Shown piece after piece: positions 35,050 through 43,626 of a DNA stretch of 60,399 nt. Positions within the stretch are counted from its first letter, which is position 1, and every line of letters begins with the position of its first letter. The notes under the pieces were generated by a model, which was not told the origin of the DNA, made no database searches, and worked only from the letters and a program-made list of their open reading frames with translations. The position numbers and the translations under genes were made by a program. Source of the DNA: Flavobacteriales bacterium UBA979 (GTDB taxonomy: Bacteria; Bacteroidota; Bacteroidia; Flavobacteriales_D; Sanyastnellaceae); assembly GCA_002292325.1 (NCBI GenBank), contig DBBR01000048.1, forward strand, positions 1-60,399. The letters run 5' to 3'.

Positions 35050-36075
35050 ATGGATCATTCATTCTCCATTTCGGCATTGGACGCTTTGCCCAAGATAGAA
35101 CTTCATTGTCATCTGGAACTCGCCGTTCGGCAGAGTACGCTGCAAGAGTTTGCCATTGCCCGTGGATACGATGTTAAGGCATCGCAAGACTTTGCTGAAG
35201 CTTTCTTGATTCAAGCGCCCATGGGTGAACTGCCCTCGGTCTTGCATAAGTTTTTGAACACCCGTGATCTACTTGATTCAACGGAGTGGATAGAGCGCGT
35301 TGCGTTCGAGGTGTGCGAAGACATGTACATAAAGTCCAATGTTCGAATTCTGGAATTGCGGTATGCACCGAGCTTTTTATTGGATAAGCACGGGCATATT
35401 TCAGCCGATGAACTTCAAGAGGCCATCCAACGTGGAGTCGAAAAAGCGGAGGCGACTTATCCCATGGCGGTGGGGCTGATCTGCATCCTACAACGCACAA
35501 AATCGGTCGAAGCCAATGCCAATTGGGTGGATTTCGCAATCAACCACCGCAACGGCTTTTTGGCATTGGATCTCGCCGACAATGAGGTTGACTTTGATCC
35601 CGAACCGTTCATTCCGTTATTCCAGCGAGCGAAGTCGCATGGACTGGGCATTACGGTGCATGCAGGAGAACCTCGCTTCACCGGCATCTCCAAGAACATT
35701 CGAACGGCCATTCAAGCGATGGGAGCTGATCGGATTGGACATGGACTCCAAGCGATCGAAGACCCGGCCGTAGTCGATTTGCTGAGAACATCTGGCACCC
35801 CACTCGAACTATGCTTGACCAGCAATTGGCTTACCGGGGCTTGTGACTCGTTTGCCGAGCATCCCTTCAGACGTTTATATGAGGCGGGGGTCAAAACCAC
35901 GATCAATACCGATGACCCGGGTATCATGTGCACAGACCTTCGGCTTGAATTTCTGCGTTTGGCCGAGCATCAAGGCATGGACCTGGATGCTTTTGAACAC
36001 TGCATCAATTGGGCGTACGAGGCCAGCTTTATTCCTGAAGAGAAAAAACGAGCGGTATGGGGCGCAGTGCGTTGA
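35050..36075 (+). CDS. Adenosine deaminase-family enzyme
   Basis: A 341-residue TIM-barrel amidohydrolase. Metal and catalytic residues are in place: His19 and His21 in ELHCHL, His204/Glu207 in HAGE, GHG around residue 228, and Asp288-Asp289 in TDDP. Oddity: adenosine deaminases read HxHLDG with Asp binding the ribose 5'-OH; here the segment is HCHLELAVR, so both the Asp and the Gly differ. A similar Asp-to-Glu change occurs in adenine deaminases, so the substrate may be adenine, a modified nucleoside or an aminofutalosine-like compound. It heads a run of four or five same-strand genes: the next gene's ATG overlaps its stop by one base. Confidence 0.88.
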   Translation: MDHSFSISALDALPKIELHCHLELAVRQSTLQEFAIARGYDVKASQDFAEAFLIQAPMGELPSVLHKFLNTRDLLDSTEWIERVAFEVCEDMYIKSNVRILELRYAPSFLLDKHGHISADELQEAIQRGVEKAEATYPMAVGLICILQRTKSVEANANWVDFAINHRNGFLALDLADNEVDFDPEPFIPLFQRAKSHGLGITVHAGEPRFTGISKNIRTAIQAMGADRIGHGLQAIEDPAVVDLLRTSGTPLELCLTSNWLTGACDSFAEHPFRRLYEAGVKTTINTDDPGIMCTDLRLEFLRLAEHQGMDLDAFEHCINWAYEASFIPEEKKRAVWGAVR

Positions 36076-37784
36076 TGCTTCATATGCTCATTGGGTCTTC
36101 AGTGCGCGCTTTTGCGTGGATTGCTTTGATGGCATGCACCTCTGTGACTGCCCAAAATACCGTTGGAACCACCTTATTTGATGCAGGCGCCTCCAGCGGC
36201 TATGTTTTATTCAGCCCCAACACATCGACCCAAACCTACCTCATCGACCGGTGTGGGCGCATCATCAATGCATGGGAAAGTGATGGCAGGCCTGGACTCA
36301 GTGCCTATTTATTGGACAACGGGAGTCTGTTGCGAACGCGCAAGTTTCTCACAGGCAATTTTATTGGAGGTGGAATTGGGGGCATGCTTGAACAGTTCAA
36401 CTGGAATGGTGAATTGATGTGGTCCGATACGCTAGCCGAAGAATCGATTCATCAGCACCACGATATCGCCCCCATGCCGAATGGCCATATCCTTGCTGTT
36501 TTATGGGAGAAGTACACGTCCGAAGAGGCGATTGCACGAGGACGGGACCCGCTTCTCACTCCCGATGAAGTTTGGGTCACCCGGATCATAGAACTCTCTC
36601 CCCTTGCAAGTGGAGGAAGCGAAGTAGTTTGGTCGTGGAGCCCATGGGACCATCTGGTTCAGAACTTCAACGCCGACCTCCCAAATTTTGGTGAACCGGC
36701 TGATTACCCCCATCGCTTCGACGTGAATTACGCCGCCGTGGCTGAAGTCGTTGGTCCAGGCTTAGGCCAGAACGCTGCATTCGATTGGCTTCATGTGAAC
36801 AGCATTGATTACCATGCCGAGCGAGACGAAATCGTGCTGAGTAGCCGAAATTGGAATGAAGTGTGGGTGATTGATCATGGCACAACAACGGCTCAAGCAG
36901 CATCGGATTCAGGTGGAGTGAGTAACCTTGGTGGCCAAATCCTCTGGCGCTGGGGCAATCCGCAAACGCATGGAGCCGGAACAGAAGAAGATCAACAGTT
37001 CTTTGGTCAACACGATGCGCAATTCATCACGATGGAGGATGGCCCCGGAGTCAGCGTATTCAACAACGGAGCTTCTCGTCCAGATGGGCCGTACAGCACG
37101 GTGCACCAAATCGCTCTCACCCTCGATGCTGCCGGGATGCACGTCGCTCCATCCAATGGAGGTTTCGCCCCAAGCGAGCCCAACTGGACGTATCCAGATG
37201 AACCCGACTTGACCTTCTTTTCCAACAACATCTCGGGCTACCAGCGCATGACCAATGGACATCATTTGGTATGCCAGGGCGCGAATGGACGGTTCTTTGA
37301 GTTGAATGAATCCCTCGAGATGGTCTGGGAATATATCAACCCCATGACCTCCAATGGTTCATTGTCCCAAGGCAGCAACCCCAATCAAAACAGTGTCTTT
37401 AGAGCCGGACACATCACATTAGATCACCCGGGAATTCAAGGACAAAACACCGTTCCAGGTGATCCAATAGAGTTGAATGCAGATTTGAGCAACTGCCTCG
37501 AAAACAGCATCAATGAGCAGACATCCACTTCATTCACCCCTCACGTTTGGCCGGTACCCTCTCGCGATTACCTTCACATTGAATGGCCCTCAGCGATGGC
37601 GATGGATTGCGAAGTTCGCTTCTTTAACAGTCAGGGCATTGAATGCAAGCGCGTGCTTTTTGAACCGGTCATGGTTGTTGATATTCAAATTTGGCCGCCG
37701 GGGCCGTACATCGGAATTTTACACCGTTGCAGGGAGGGAATCATTGACGAAGCCCCTGCGACGTTTAAATTTATCATCCCATGA
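36075..37784 (+). CDS. Secreted arylsulfotransferase-fold protein with type A T9SS tail (copy 1)
   Basis: A 569-residue secreted protein. A signal peptide (about 1-27, ending SVTAQ) is followed by a six-bladed propeller-like region resembling the arylsulfate sulfotransferase family: HHDIAPMPNGHILA (about 128-141), WLHVNSIDYH with WNEVWVIDH, and GQHDAQFI with VSVFNNGAS. The last 80 residues are a T9SS type A tail (PVPSRDYLHIEW, GPYIG). Family members move sulfate between phenolic esters without PAPS; activity here is inferred. ATG 36075 overlaps the deaminase TGA by one base, and the stop overlaps the paralogous next gene by 4 bp. Confidence 0.85.
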   Translation: MLHMLIGSSVRAFAWIALMACTSVTAQNTVGTTLFDAGASSGYVLFSPNTSTQTYLIDRCGRIINAWESDGRPGLSAYLLDNGSLLRTRKFLTGNFIGGGIGGMLEQFNWNGELMWSDTLAEESIHQHHDIAPMPNGHILAVLWEKYTSEEAIARGRDPLLTPDEVWVTRIIELSPLASGGSEVVWSWSPWDHLVQNFNADLPNFGEPADYPHRFDVNYAAVAEVVGPGLGQNAAFDWLHVNSIDYHAERDEIVLSSRNWNEVWVIDHGTTTAQAASDSGGVSNLGGQILWRWGNPQTHGAGTEEDQQFFGQHDAQFITMEDGPGVSVFNNGASRPDGPYSTVHQIALTLDAAGMHVAPSNGGFAPSEPNWTYPDEPDLTFFSNNISGYQRMTNGHHLVCQGANGRFFELNESLEMVWEYINPMTSNGSLSQGSNPNQNSVFRAGHITLDHPGIQGQNTVPGDPIELNADLSNCLENSINEQTSTSFTPHVWPVPSRDYLHIEWPSAMAMDCEVRFFNSQGIECKRVLFEPVMVVDIQIWPPGPYIGILHRCREGIIDEAPATFKFIIP

Positions 37785-39682
37785 TCTACTTGATCCGTAT
37801 GACATTGGTTTGGGGCACAGGACTCCTGTTAACGTCCTCCCTTTTCGCCCAAAGCAATACCGTTGGCACCATTCAGTACGACCCTTTGGCCTTCTCGCAA
37901 GGGCATACCCTGATCTATCCACACAATCAACCACATGCGAGGCTGATTGACGCATGCGGTGAGGTGGTGCATATTTGGACCAATGATTCGGTCCGTCGAC
38001 CCGGCAATAGCGCGTATTTGAACCCAATGGGAAACTTAATTTGGGCACATCGGTCTGCAAACGTATCGCAGGATCCGATTTGGGCTGGTGGAGGTGGTGC
38101 AGTCATCGAGAGTCGCAGCTGGGACAATGAAGTGCAATGGACCTACACCTTAAACGATTCCACGGGACGTTTGCATCACGATTTTGCCTTGACCAACACC
38201 GGTACGGTCCTCGCAATTGCTTGGGATCGCATAGATTCTCTCGAAGCCATTGAGGCAGGACGCAACCCCGATCTGCTTGAAGATGGGGAGCTGTGGAGCG
38301 AACGCATCATCGAGTTGATGCCGAATGAAGCAGGAGGAGCCGATGTGATTTGGGAATGGCGAGCCTGGGATCATTTGATTCAAGACTTTGACTCGACCAA
38401 GGCGAATTTTGGTGTGATCTCGGAATCTCCTCAGCGCATCAACTTGAATTTTGGCAACCCCAGTTCAGTGCCAGCAGATTGGCTCCACATGAACAGCATA
38501 GACTACAATCCCGCGTTGAATCAGATTTTGGTCAGTGTTCCAACGATGGATGAGTTGTGGATCATAGACAAAGAATCACCCGAGAGTGGATTGATTTGGC
38601 GATGGGGTAATCCAGAAGCTTATGGCCAAGGCATGAGCACAGATCAAGTGCTCCATTATCAACACGCAGCCACATGGCTGGATGCACCGTACCAACAGAA
38701 CTCGCCAGACTTTGGCAAAATAGCCGTGTTCAACAACCGGAATCCGGGGACAACGGGTCCGTATTCCAGCGCCCATCTGGTCGATGCCGGATGGAACAGC
38801 GAAACCGGTGCTTACGCCACTTCCAATGGCACGTTCGGGCCCGAAACGTTTGACTGGACTTGGACCGCCTCACCGCCCACGAGCTTTTTCAGCAGCGGCC
38901 TGTCCAATTTTCAGCGCTTACCCAACGGAAACAACCTCATTCTTGGCGGCCGTACCGGTGAGATTTTTGAATACACTCCAGCAGGCGATACCGCCTGGCA
39001 CTATCGGGTTCCCGTTCAAGCGGGCCTGCCGATTGCCCAAGGAACGGAAATGGGCGTCAATGACAACCTCTTGTTTCGCGCCATTCGATACCCCATTCAA
39101 TTTCCGGCGTTCGCCAATGTGGAATTGCAGCCACTGGGAACGTGGGAAATCGACCCCACACCCCTGCCCATTTGCCTTCCGTGCGACCTCAATGCAAATG
39201 TCATCGCCACGGATGGAATGGCTTACGTCGACGTAGAGGGGGCCCTCGGTAACTACAGCGTCACATGGCTAGTTGATGATGTAACACTCTGCAATGAGGA
39301 TACCTTAAGTCTCAACCTGGGAACAGCTTGTTCAGAAAATGCTGATTTATTGGTTTCAGGCGAAACCGTCACCGCATGGGTTGTCGACGAATCAGGTTGC
39401 GAGGTCACCGCAGAATTCAGTTGGATCGCCTCAAGCATTTTGGAGCAGGAGATTGGATTGAGCCTGTATCCTAATCCAGCGAAAAACGTGGTGCGACTGA
39501 CCGGTATCCTGTCAGATTCGCAAGTGGATATTCACACCATTTCGGGCCGTCGGGTTCGCTCATTTTCAATTGCACCCGGAGTAGAAAGTCAGGAACTACC
39601 CCTGCACAGTTTGCCCTCGGGGCATTACATTGTGACTGCAGGGACACATCGGATACAACTCATTATCATGAACTCAAATTGA
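37781..39682 (+). CDS. Secreted arylsulfotransferase-fold protein with type A T9SS tail (copy 2)
   Basis: A 633-residue paralogue of the preceding gene, joined by an ATGA overlap. Signal peptide about 1-22 (SSLFAQ). The same landmarks appear in order: HHDFALTNTG, WDHLIQDFD, WLHMNSIDYN with DELWIIDK, and YQHAATWL. In the last, the Asp-Gln of copy 1 (QHDAQ) is lost, so catalytic ability may differ. A Cys-rich insert near 468-540 (CLPCDL, LGTACSE) is absent from copy 1. It ends with a clear type A tail (LYPNPAKNVVRL, PSGHYIVTAG). It is an old tandem duplicate; similarity is at the protein level only. Confidence 0.85.
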   Translation: MIYLIRMTLVWGTGLLLTSSLFAQSNTVGTIQYDPLAFSQGHTLIYPHNQPHARLIDACGEVVHIWTNDSVRRPGNSAYLNPMGNLIWAHRSANVSQDPIWAGGGGAVIESRSWDNEVQWTYTLNDSTGRLHHDFALTNTGTVLAIAWDRIDSLEAIEAGRNPDLLEDGELWSERIIELMPNEAGGADVIWEWRAWDHLIQDFDSTKANFGVISESPQRINLNFGNPSSVPADWLHMNSIDYNPALNQILVSVPTMDELWIIDKESPESGLIWRWGNPEAYGQGMSTDQVLHYQHAATWLDAPYQQNSPDFGKIAVFNNRNPGTTGPYSSAHLVDAGWNSETGAYATSNGTFGPETFDWTWTASPPTSFFSSGLSNFQRLPNGNNLILGGRTGEIFEYTPAGDTAWHYRVPVQAGLPIAQGTEMGVNDNLLFRAIRYPIQFPAFANVELQPLGTWEIDPTPLPICLPCDLNANVIATDGMAYVDVEGALGNYSVTWLVDDVTLCNEDTLSLNLGTACSENADLLVSGETVTAWVVDESGCEVTAEFSWIASSILEQEIGLSLYPNPAKNVVRLTGILSDSQVDIHTISGRRVRSFSIAPGVESQELPLHSLPSGHYIVTAGTHRIQLIIMNSN

Positions 39683-39686
39683 CCCC

Positions 39687-40466
39687 ATGGAATCCTCCAT
39701 TCGCATAACAAATAGAGACGCTGTTCGGATCATTTCACTGAACCGACCAGAGGTTTTCAATAGCTTCAATCAAGGGATGGGCAAAGCTTTCCAAACGGCA
39801 TTGGACGAAGCGAGCGCAGATCCTTCGGTTCGATGTGTTGTCATTACCGGGGTGGGTCGAGCATTCTGTGCCGGTCAAGATTTAAAAGAAGTTACAGCAC
39901 CCGATGCACCCAATTTTACCGAAATTGTAGAAAAGACATACAACGAGAGCATCCGGCGCATTCGTTCCATGGAGAAACCCGTGATTGGTGCCATCAATGG
40001 AGTGGCCGCTGGCGCTGGAGCCAACATTGCTTTGTCCTGCGATTTGACCATTGCCCGAGAATCCGCCACTTTCATTCAAGCTTTTTCCAAAATAGGATTG
40101 ATTCCCGACAGCGGCGGAACATGGATGCTTCCACGGCTTGTGGGGATGCAACGCGCAGCAGCACTTGCCTTCTTTGGAGACAAGCTGACCGCGACGGAGG
40201 CTCAAGCGATGGGACTTATTTTCCGGGCTGTCCAAGACGACGAGTTTGATGATGCGGTTTCTGCCCTCAGTCAACAGCTGGCTGAGTTACCGACACGCGG
40301 AATCGGGCTAACCAAAAAAGCCTTCAACCTAGGATGGGAACAAGACTTGTCCACTCATCTCACTACAGAGCGAGACTTGCAAATGGAAGCGTCGCAAACG
40401 CATGACTATGCTGAAGGGGTGGCAGCATTTCTTGAGAAACGAAAACCAACGTTCACCGGACAATGA
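39687..40466 (+). CDS. Enoyl-CoA hydratase/isomerase family protein (PaaG-like)
   Basis: A 259-residue crotonase-fold enzyme. Oxyanion-hole segments GRAFCAGQDLKEV (about 60-72) and GVAAGAGANIALSCD (about 109-123) are present. FIQAFSKIGLIPDSGGTW then LPRLVG matches the PaaG group, which isomerises ring-epoxide intermediates in phenylacetate degradation, but general beta-oxidation is also possible. No other paa genes are in the window. It starts 4 bp after the sulfotransferase-like gene and overlaps the next gene by 4 bp. Confidence 0.9.
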   Translation: MESSIRITNRDAVRIISLNRPEVFNSFNQGMGKAFQTALDEASADPSVRCVVITGVGRAFCAGQDLKEVTAPDAPNFTEIVEKTYNESIRRIRSMEKPVIGAINGVAAGAGANIALSCDLTIARESATFIQAFSKIGLIPDSGGTWMLPRLVGMQRAAALAFFGDKLTATEAQAMGLIFRAVQDDEFDDAVSALSQQLAELPTRGIGLTKKAFNLGWEQDLSTHLTTERDLQMEASQTHDYAEGVAAFLEKRKPTFTGQ

Positions 40467-40738
40467 CAAACGCAGTTTGGATTCCTATCAGCGAAAACTT
40501 GCCTGAAGATGATGAGCGCGTAATGGCCTTCATTCCAGGAAACCGTGTCTTTCTTCCAGGTAAAGAGTTGGCCTTTGAAGTTCGGGAGGTCATTGTACTG
40601 CGTTTTTGCAAGGATTACTTTGCTCAAAACATTGAAAAGCGGGAGAAGCATGGCCCTCATTTTTGGGCTGGAGAAGGCAATAGCAATCACTTTTTTGGTG
40701 ATGTCACCCACTGGCAACCGATGCCACCATCGCCTTAA
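40463..40738 (+). CDS. DUF551-like small protein
   Basis: A 91-residue cytoplasmic protein. The opening WIPISENLPEDDERV and the closing VTHWQPMPPSP match the pattern of DUF551 proteins, which have no known activity and are common in phages and bacteria. Its ATG overlaps the stop of the enoyl-CoA hydratase gene. It converges with rsmE at 11 bp. Confidence 0.75.
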   Translation: MTNAVWIPISENLPEDDERVMAFIPGNRVFLPGKELAFEVREVIVLRFCKDYFAQNIEKREKHGPHFWAGEGNSNHFFGDVTHWQPMPPSP

Positions 40739-40749
40739 GACGGCGCCAT

Positions 40750-41454
40750 CTATCGGCGTTGAGCCAACTGATGCATTTGAACAGCAGCCAAACCGGCCGT
40801 CTCAGTTCGCAGCCTTTGATCACCCAACGATACCGGAGTGAATCCAGCTTTCTGGGCCATTTCGATCTCAACAGAAGTGAAATCCCCTTCGGGGCCTATG
40901 CCAATCCAACAAGGAGCACCCACGGGCACCTCATCGAAAAAATGGAGTTTATCCGTGGGCTCACAATGAGCAACGAACCCTTTGGAGCGCTGGCTATTCT
41001 CTGATGCCACCCAATCCGTCCATGGCATCGCAGGAGCCAATTCCGTTAACCAAAGCTGTTTCGACTGTTTCAATGCACTGATCAAAATTCGATTCCATCG
41101 ATCATCCTTCGACACCTTACGTTCGCTGCGTTCCGTCCAGATCGGTTGAATTCGATGTGCTCCATACTCCATGGCCTTTTCAAGCAGCCATTCAAACCGT
41201 TCCGTGCTTTTAGTCGGGGCAATAACAAGGGTCAATCCAGCTGAAGGTGCGGGGACCTCCTCCAACAATGTAGTCGCAAGGACGCAACAACGTTTATTCG
41301 CTTCCTTTAGCACGCCTTTGTAGCGTCGACCTCTTCCGTCTACGATCTCAAATTCATCGCCGGTATTTGCCCGCAAAACACGTACCATGTGTTTGGACTC
41401 GTCTGCATCCAACTGATGCAAAGGGCTGACTTCAGGCGCATAAAAAAACCGCAT
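40750..41454 (-). CDS. rsmE: 16S rRNA (uracil(1498)-N(3))-methyltransferase
   Basis: A 234-residue SPOUT-fold methyltransferase of the small ribosomal subunit RNA. N-terminal PUA-like region with HMVRVLRANTGDEFEIVDGRG, then ATKST-like APTKSTERFEWLLEKAMEYG, IQPIWTERSERK and the knot motif IGPEGDFTSVEIE (about 190-202), ending LGDQRLRTETAGLAAV. The ATG is fixed by a perfect promoter box 4 nt upstream. Confidence 0.95.
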   Translation of the reverse strand: MRFFYAPEVSPLHQLDADESKHMVRVLRANTGDEFEIVDGRGRRYKGVLKEANKRCCVLATTLLEEVPAPSAGLTLVIAPTKSTERFEWLLEKAMEYGAHRIQPIWTERSERKVSKDDRWNRILISALKQSKQLWLTELAPAMPWTDWVASENSQRSKGFVAHCEPTDKLHFFDEVPVGAPCWIGIGPEGDFTSVEIEMAQKAGFTPVSLGDQRLRTETAGLAAVQMHQLAQRR

Positions 41455-41458
41455 GGCC

Positions 41459-41466
41459 CAAAGGTA
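41459..41466 (-). promoter_or_regulatory. -7 promoter box of rsmE, leaderless spacing
   Basis: TACCTTTG on the minus strand, exact TAnnTTTG match, 4 nt before ATG 41454. It lies in the 29-bp gap after pckA. Confidence 0.7.
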
Positions 41467-41483
41467 TTTCGGATTGAATGGAA

Positions 41484-43103
41484 TTACACCTTTTCTGGAG
41501 AAGCGGTCATCATTTCGGGCGTAGCAGCGTGCTCAAATTGACTGAAATTCTTAACGAATAAGTCCGCCAATCTATTGGCCGTCCTCTGATACGCTTCGGA
41601 GTCTTGCCAAACTTTACGTGGAATCAAAACGTCATCGGGAACACCGGGGCACGTGGTCGGTGAATTCAGCCCGAAAACAGGATCGCAATGCATTTCAACT
41701 TCATCCAAATCCCCTGCCATCGCCGCACAAATCATCGACCGAGTATGGCTTAGTTTCATTCGACTACCCACACCATAACCTCCTCCAGACCATCCCGTAT
41801 TCACCAACCAAATCCTCACACCATGCTGGTTCATTCGCTCTCCTAACATCTCGGCATATTCTGTTGGAGGCAGCGGCATGAATGGGGCGCCGAAACAAGC
41901 GGAAAACGTTGCTTGCGGCTCTGTCACCCCGACTTCTGTACCGGCTACTTTTGCCGTATAGCCGGATAAAAAATGGTACATGGCCTGCCCTGCATCCAAT
42001 CTATTAATTGGAGGAATCACACCAAATGCGTCACAGGTCAAGAAAAAGATGTCTTTGGGATGACCTCCTTTACCCATCGACGATGCTCCGGGAATGTGAT
42101 GTATGGGATAGGACACCCTGGTATTTTGAGTCACACTCGAATCCGTGTAATTCGGTGTTACACCGTTTGCCTCAAATCCAATGTTCTCCAGCATTGCACC
42201 AAAGCGAATCGCCTGAAATATTTGTGGCTCTCGCTCGGCATCCAAGTCGATTGTCTTTGCATAGCAACCTCCTTCCATGTTGAAGATTCCATCGGAGCCC
42301 CATCCGTGCTCATCGTCCCCGATCAGCATCCGTGATTCATCACTGCTCAATGTTGTCTTCCCAGTCCCGGACAGGCCAAAAAAGACTGCGACATCCCCGG
42401 ATTCATTCACATTGGAAGAACAATGCATGGGTAAAACCTGATGAACCGTAGGGAGCACAAAGTTCATGACGGAAAACATTCCTTTCTTGATTTCGCCCGT
42501 GTAAGCGGAACCGGCAATAAGAATGATTTTTCGGGTAAAGTCAACTGCTGTCACATTGTTCTGGCGGCAACCATGTCGCTCCGGGTCAGCCTCAAAAGAA
42601 GGTGCACAGAGAACGGTCCACTCTGGCTTGGGCACGAGCACTTCTTCTGCGTCAAGTCGAATGAACATGTTGTGGACAAACAAATTAGCCCAGGCCTTCT
42701 CTGAGATGACGCGTGTCTTTATTTGGGTCTTTTCGTCTGCCCCTACTGCTGCATCTCGCACAAAGACACTCTTTCCCTTCAAATGAATGACCAGGTCCTC
42801 GTGAAGTTGAGTAAAGTGAGCGGTGGACATGGGTTGATTAATCTCCCCCCAATCCACTCGGTCAGTGGTCTGATCATCCCGTACCAGAAATCGATCTTTG
42901 GGAGATCTTCCGGTAAAGGCTCCAGTTGAAACGGCTAAAGCGCCGGATTCCGTGAGCACTCCTTCTCCTCGAAGAAGCGTCTGTAAAATTAACTTTGCAG
43001 GAGGAAGGTTCCAGTGGGCTCGGGCCACTCCTTCCAAGTTGAGCGCATCCAAGGAAGCGTCAATCGGGGTGTTTCCAACGTGTTTCATAAGAGAATTGGT
43101 CAT
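41484..43103 (-). CDS. pckA: Phosphoenolpyruvate carboxykinase (ATP)
   Basis: A 539-residue gluconeogenic enzyme converting oxaloacetate and ATP to phosphoenolpyruvate, CO2 and ADP. Motifs: TGAFTGRSPKDRF (substrate Arg), the kinase-like loop FGLSGTGKTTLS, the metal site DDEHGW, and YPIHHIPGA. The length is as usual. The frame opens at 43115, but the promoter box TATCTTCG ends 2 nt before that ATG, placing the predicted transcript start inside it; ATG 43103, four codons in, is therefore preferred. The difference is only four residues. Confidence 0.95.
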   Translation of the reverse strand: MTNSLMKHVGNTPIDASLDALNLEGVARAHWNLPPAKLILQTLLRGEGVLTESGALAVSTGAFTGRSPKDRFLVRDDQTTDRVDWGEINQPMSTAHFTQLHEDLVIHLKGKSVFVRDAAVGADEKTQIKTRVISEKAWANLFVHNMFIRLDAEEVLVPKPEWTVLCAPSFEADPERHGCRQNNVTAVDFTRKIILIAGSAYTGEIKKGMFSVMNFVLPTVHQVLPMHCSSNVNESGDVAVFFGLSGTGKTTLSSDESRMLIGDDEHGWGSDGIFNMEGGCYAKTIDLDAEREPQIFQAIRFGAMLENIGFEANGVTPNYTDSSVTQNTRVSYPIHHIPGASSMGKGGHPKDIFFLTCDAFGVIPPINRLDAGQAMYHFLSGYTAKVAGTEVGVTEPQATFSACFGAPFMPLPPTEYAEMLGERMNQHGVRIWLVNTGWSGGGYGVGSRMKLSHTRSMICAAMAGDLDEVEMHCDPVFGLNSPTTCPGVPDDVLIPRKVWQDSEAYQRTANRLADLFVKNFSQFEHAATPEMMTASPEKV

Positions 43104-43117
43104 TGCATTTCTCATTT

Positions 43118-43125
43118 CGAAGATA
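43118..43125 (-). promoter_or_regulatory. -7 promoter box of pckA
   Basis: TATCTTCG on the minus strand. With the usual spacing the transcript starts just past ATG 43115, leaving ATG 43103 as first start codon with a leader of about 8 nt. Confidence 0.5.
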
Positions 43126-43142
43126 CTTCAATTAATCTCAAG

Positions 43143-43544
43143 TCATCTATTGCTGGTGTAGATGAATTCAAATAAAAAAACCAACCAGCTGATTACCATT
43201 ATGATACCCCCTACCGGAGCCAACCAACTGATGCCTGAGAGCAGTGAGGCATGCGGCCAAGTGGATTCGGCGAGTAGCATACCGCAAAAACAAGCAGTTC
43301 CAGCGCCTAGCAGCCGTTCAGACCATAAGCTCTGCTCCGCCATCCCCCAGACCTTTCGGACCAATACCATCGCCACCACACCGAGTCCCATAAATCTTAA
43401 ATACTCGACCGCGATGCCCCATCTCATTTGCAATTCTTCCACCTGAATTCCATGTCGACCATACGCGGCGAGCAGAATACTTGCAGCGATGCTCAAAATT
43501 CCCAAAGCAACCCACACCCGGTGTTCCTGGTTTTCCATAACCAT
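43143..43544 (-). CDS. DUF423-family small membrane protein
   Basis: A 133-residue protein with four hydrophobic segments and the closing SWLAPVGGIIMVISWLVF typical of DUF423 (YgdD-like). The AAYGRHGIQVEELQ segment after the first helix matches the family's GAxGAHGL. Function unknown. ATG 43544 is chosen since TAGATTTG ends exactly 4 nt upstream; an in-frame ATG two codons later is less favoured. It lies upstream of pckA on the same strand, but pckA has its own box. Confidence 0.82.
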   Translation of the reverse strand: MVMENQEHRVWVALGILSIAASILLAAYGRHGIQVEELQMRWGIAVEYLRFMGLGVVAMVLVRKVWGMAEQSLWSERLLGAGTACFCGMLLAESTWPHASLLSGISWLAPVGGIIMVISWLVFLFEFIYTSNR

Positions 43545-43548
43545 GGTA

Positions 43549-43556
43549 CAAATCTA
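43549..43556 (-). promoter_or_regulatory. -7 promoter box of the DUF423 gene, leaderless spacing
   Basis: TAGATTTG on the minus strand, exact TAnnTTTG match, 4 nt before ATG 43544. Confidence 0.65.
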
Positions 43557-43626
43557 TCTTGCGTCACACAAGGACGTTGTTCCAGGCAAAGTGAAGAAAT
43601 CAACATTAATCCCCGAACTTCCCCAC

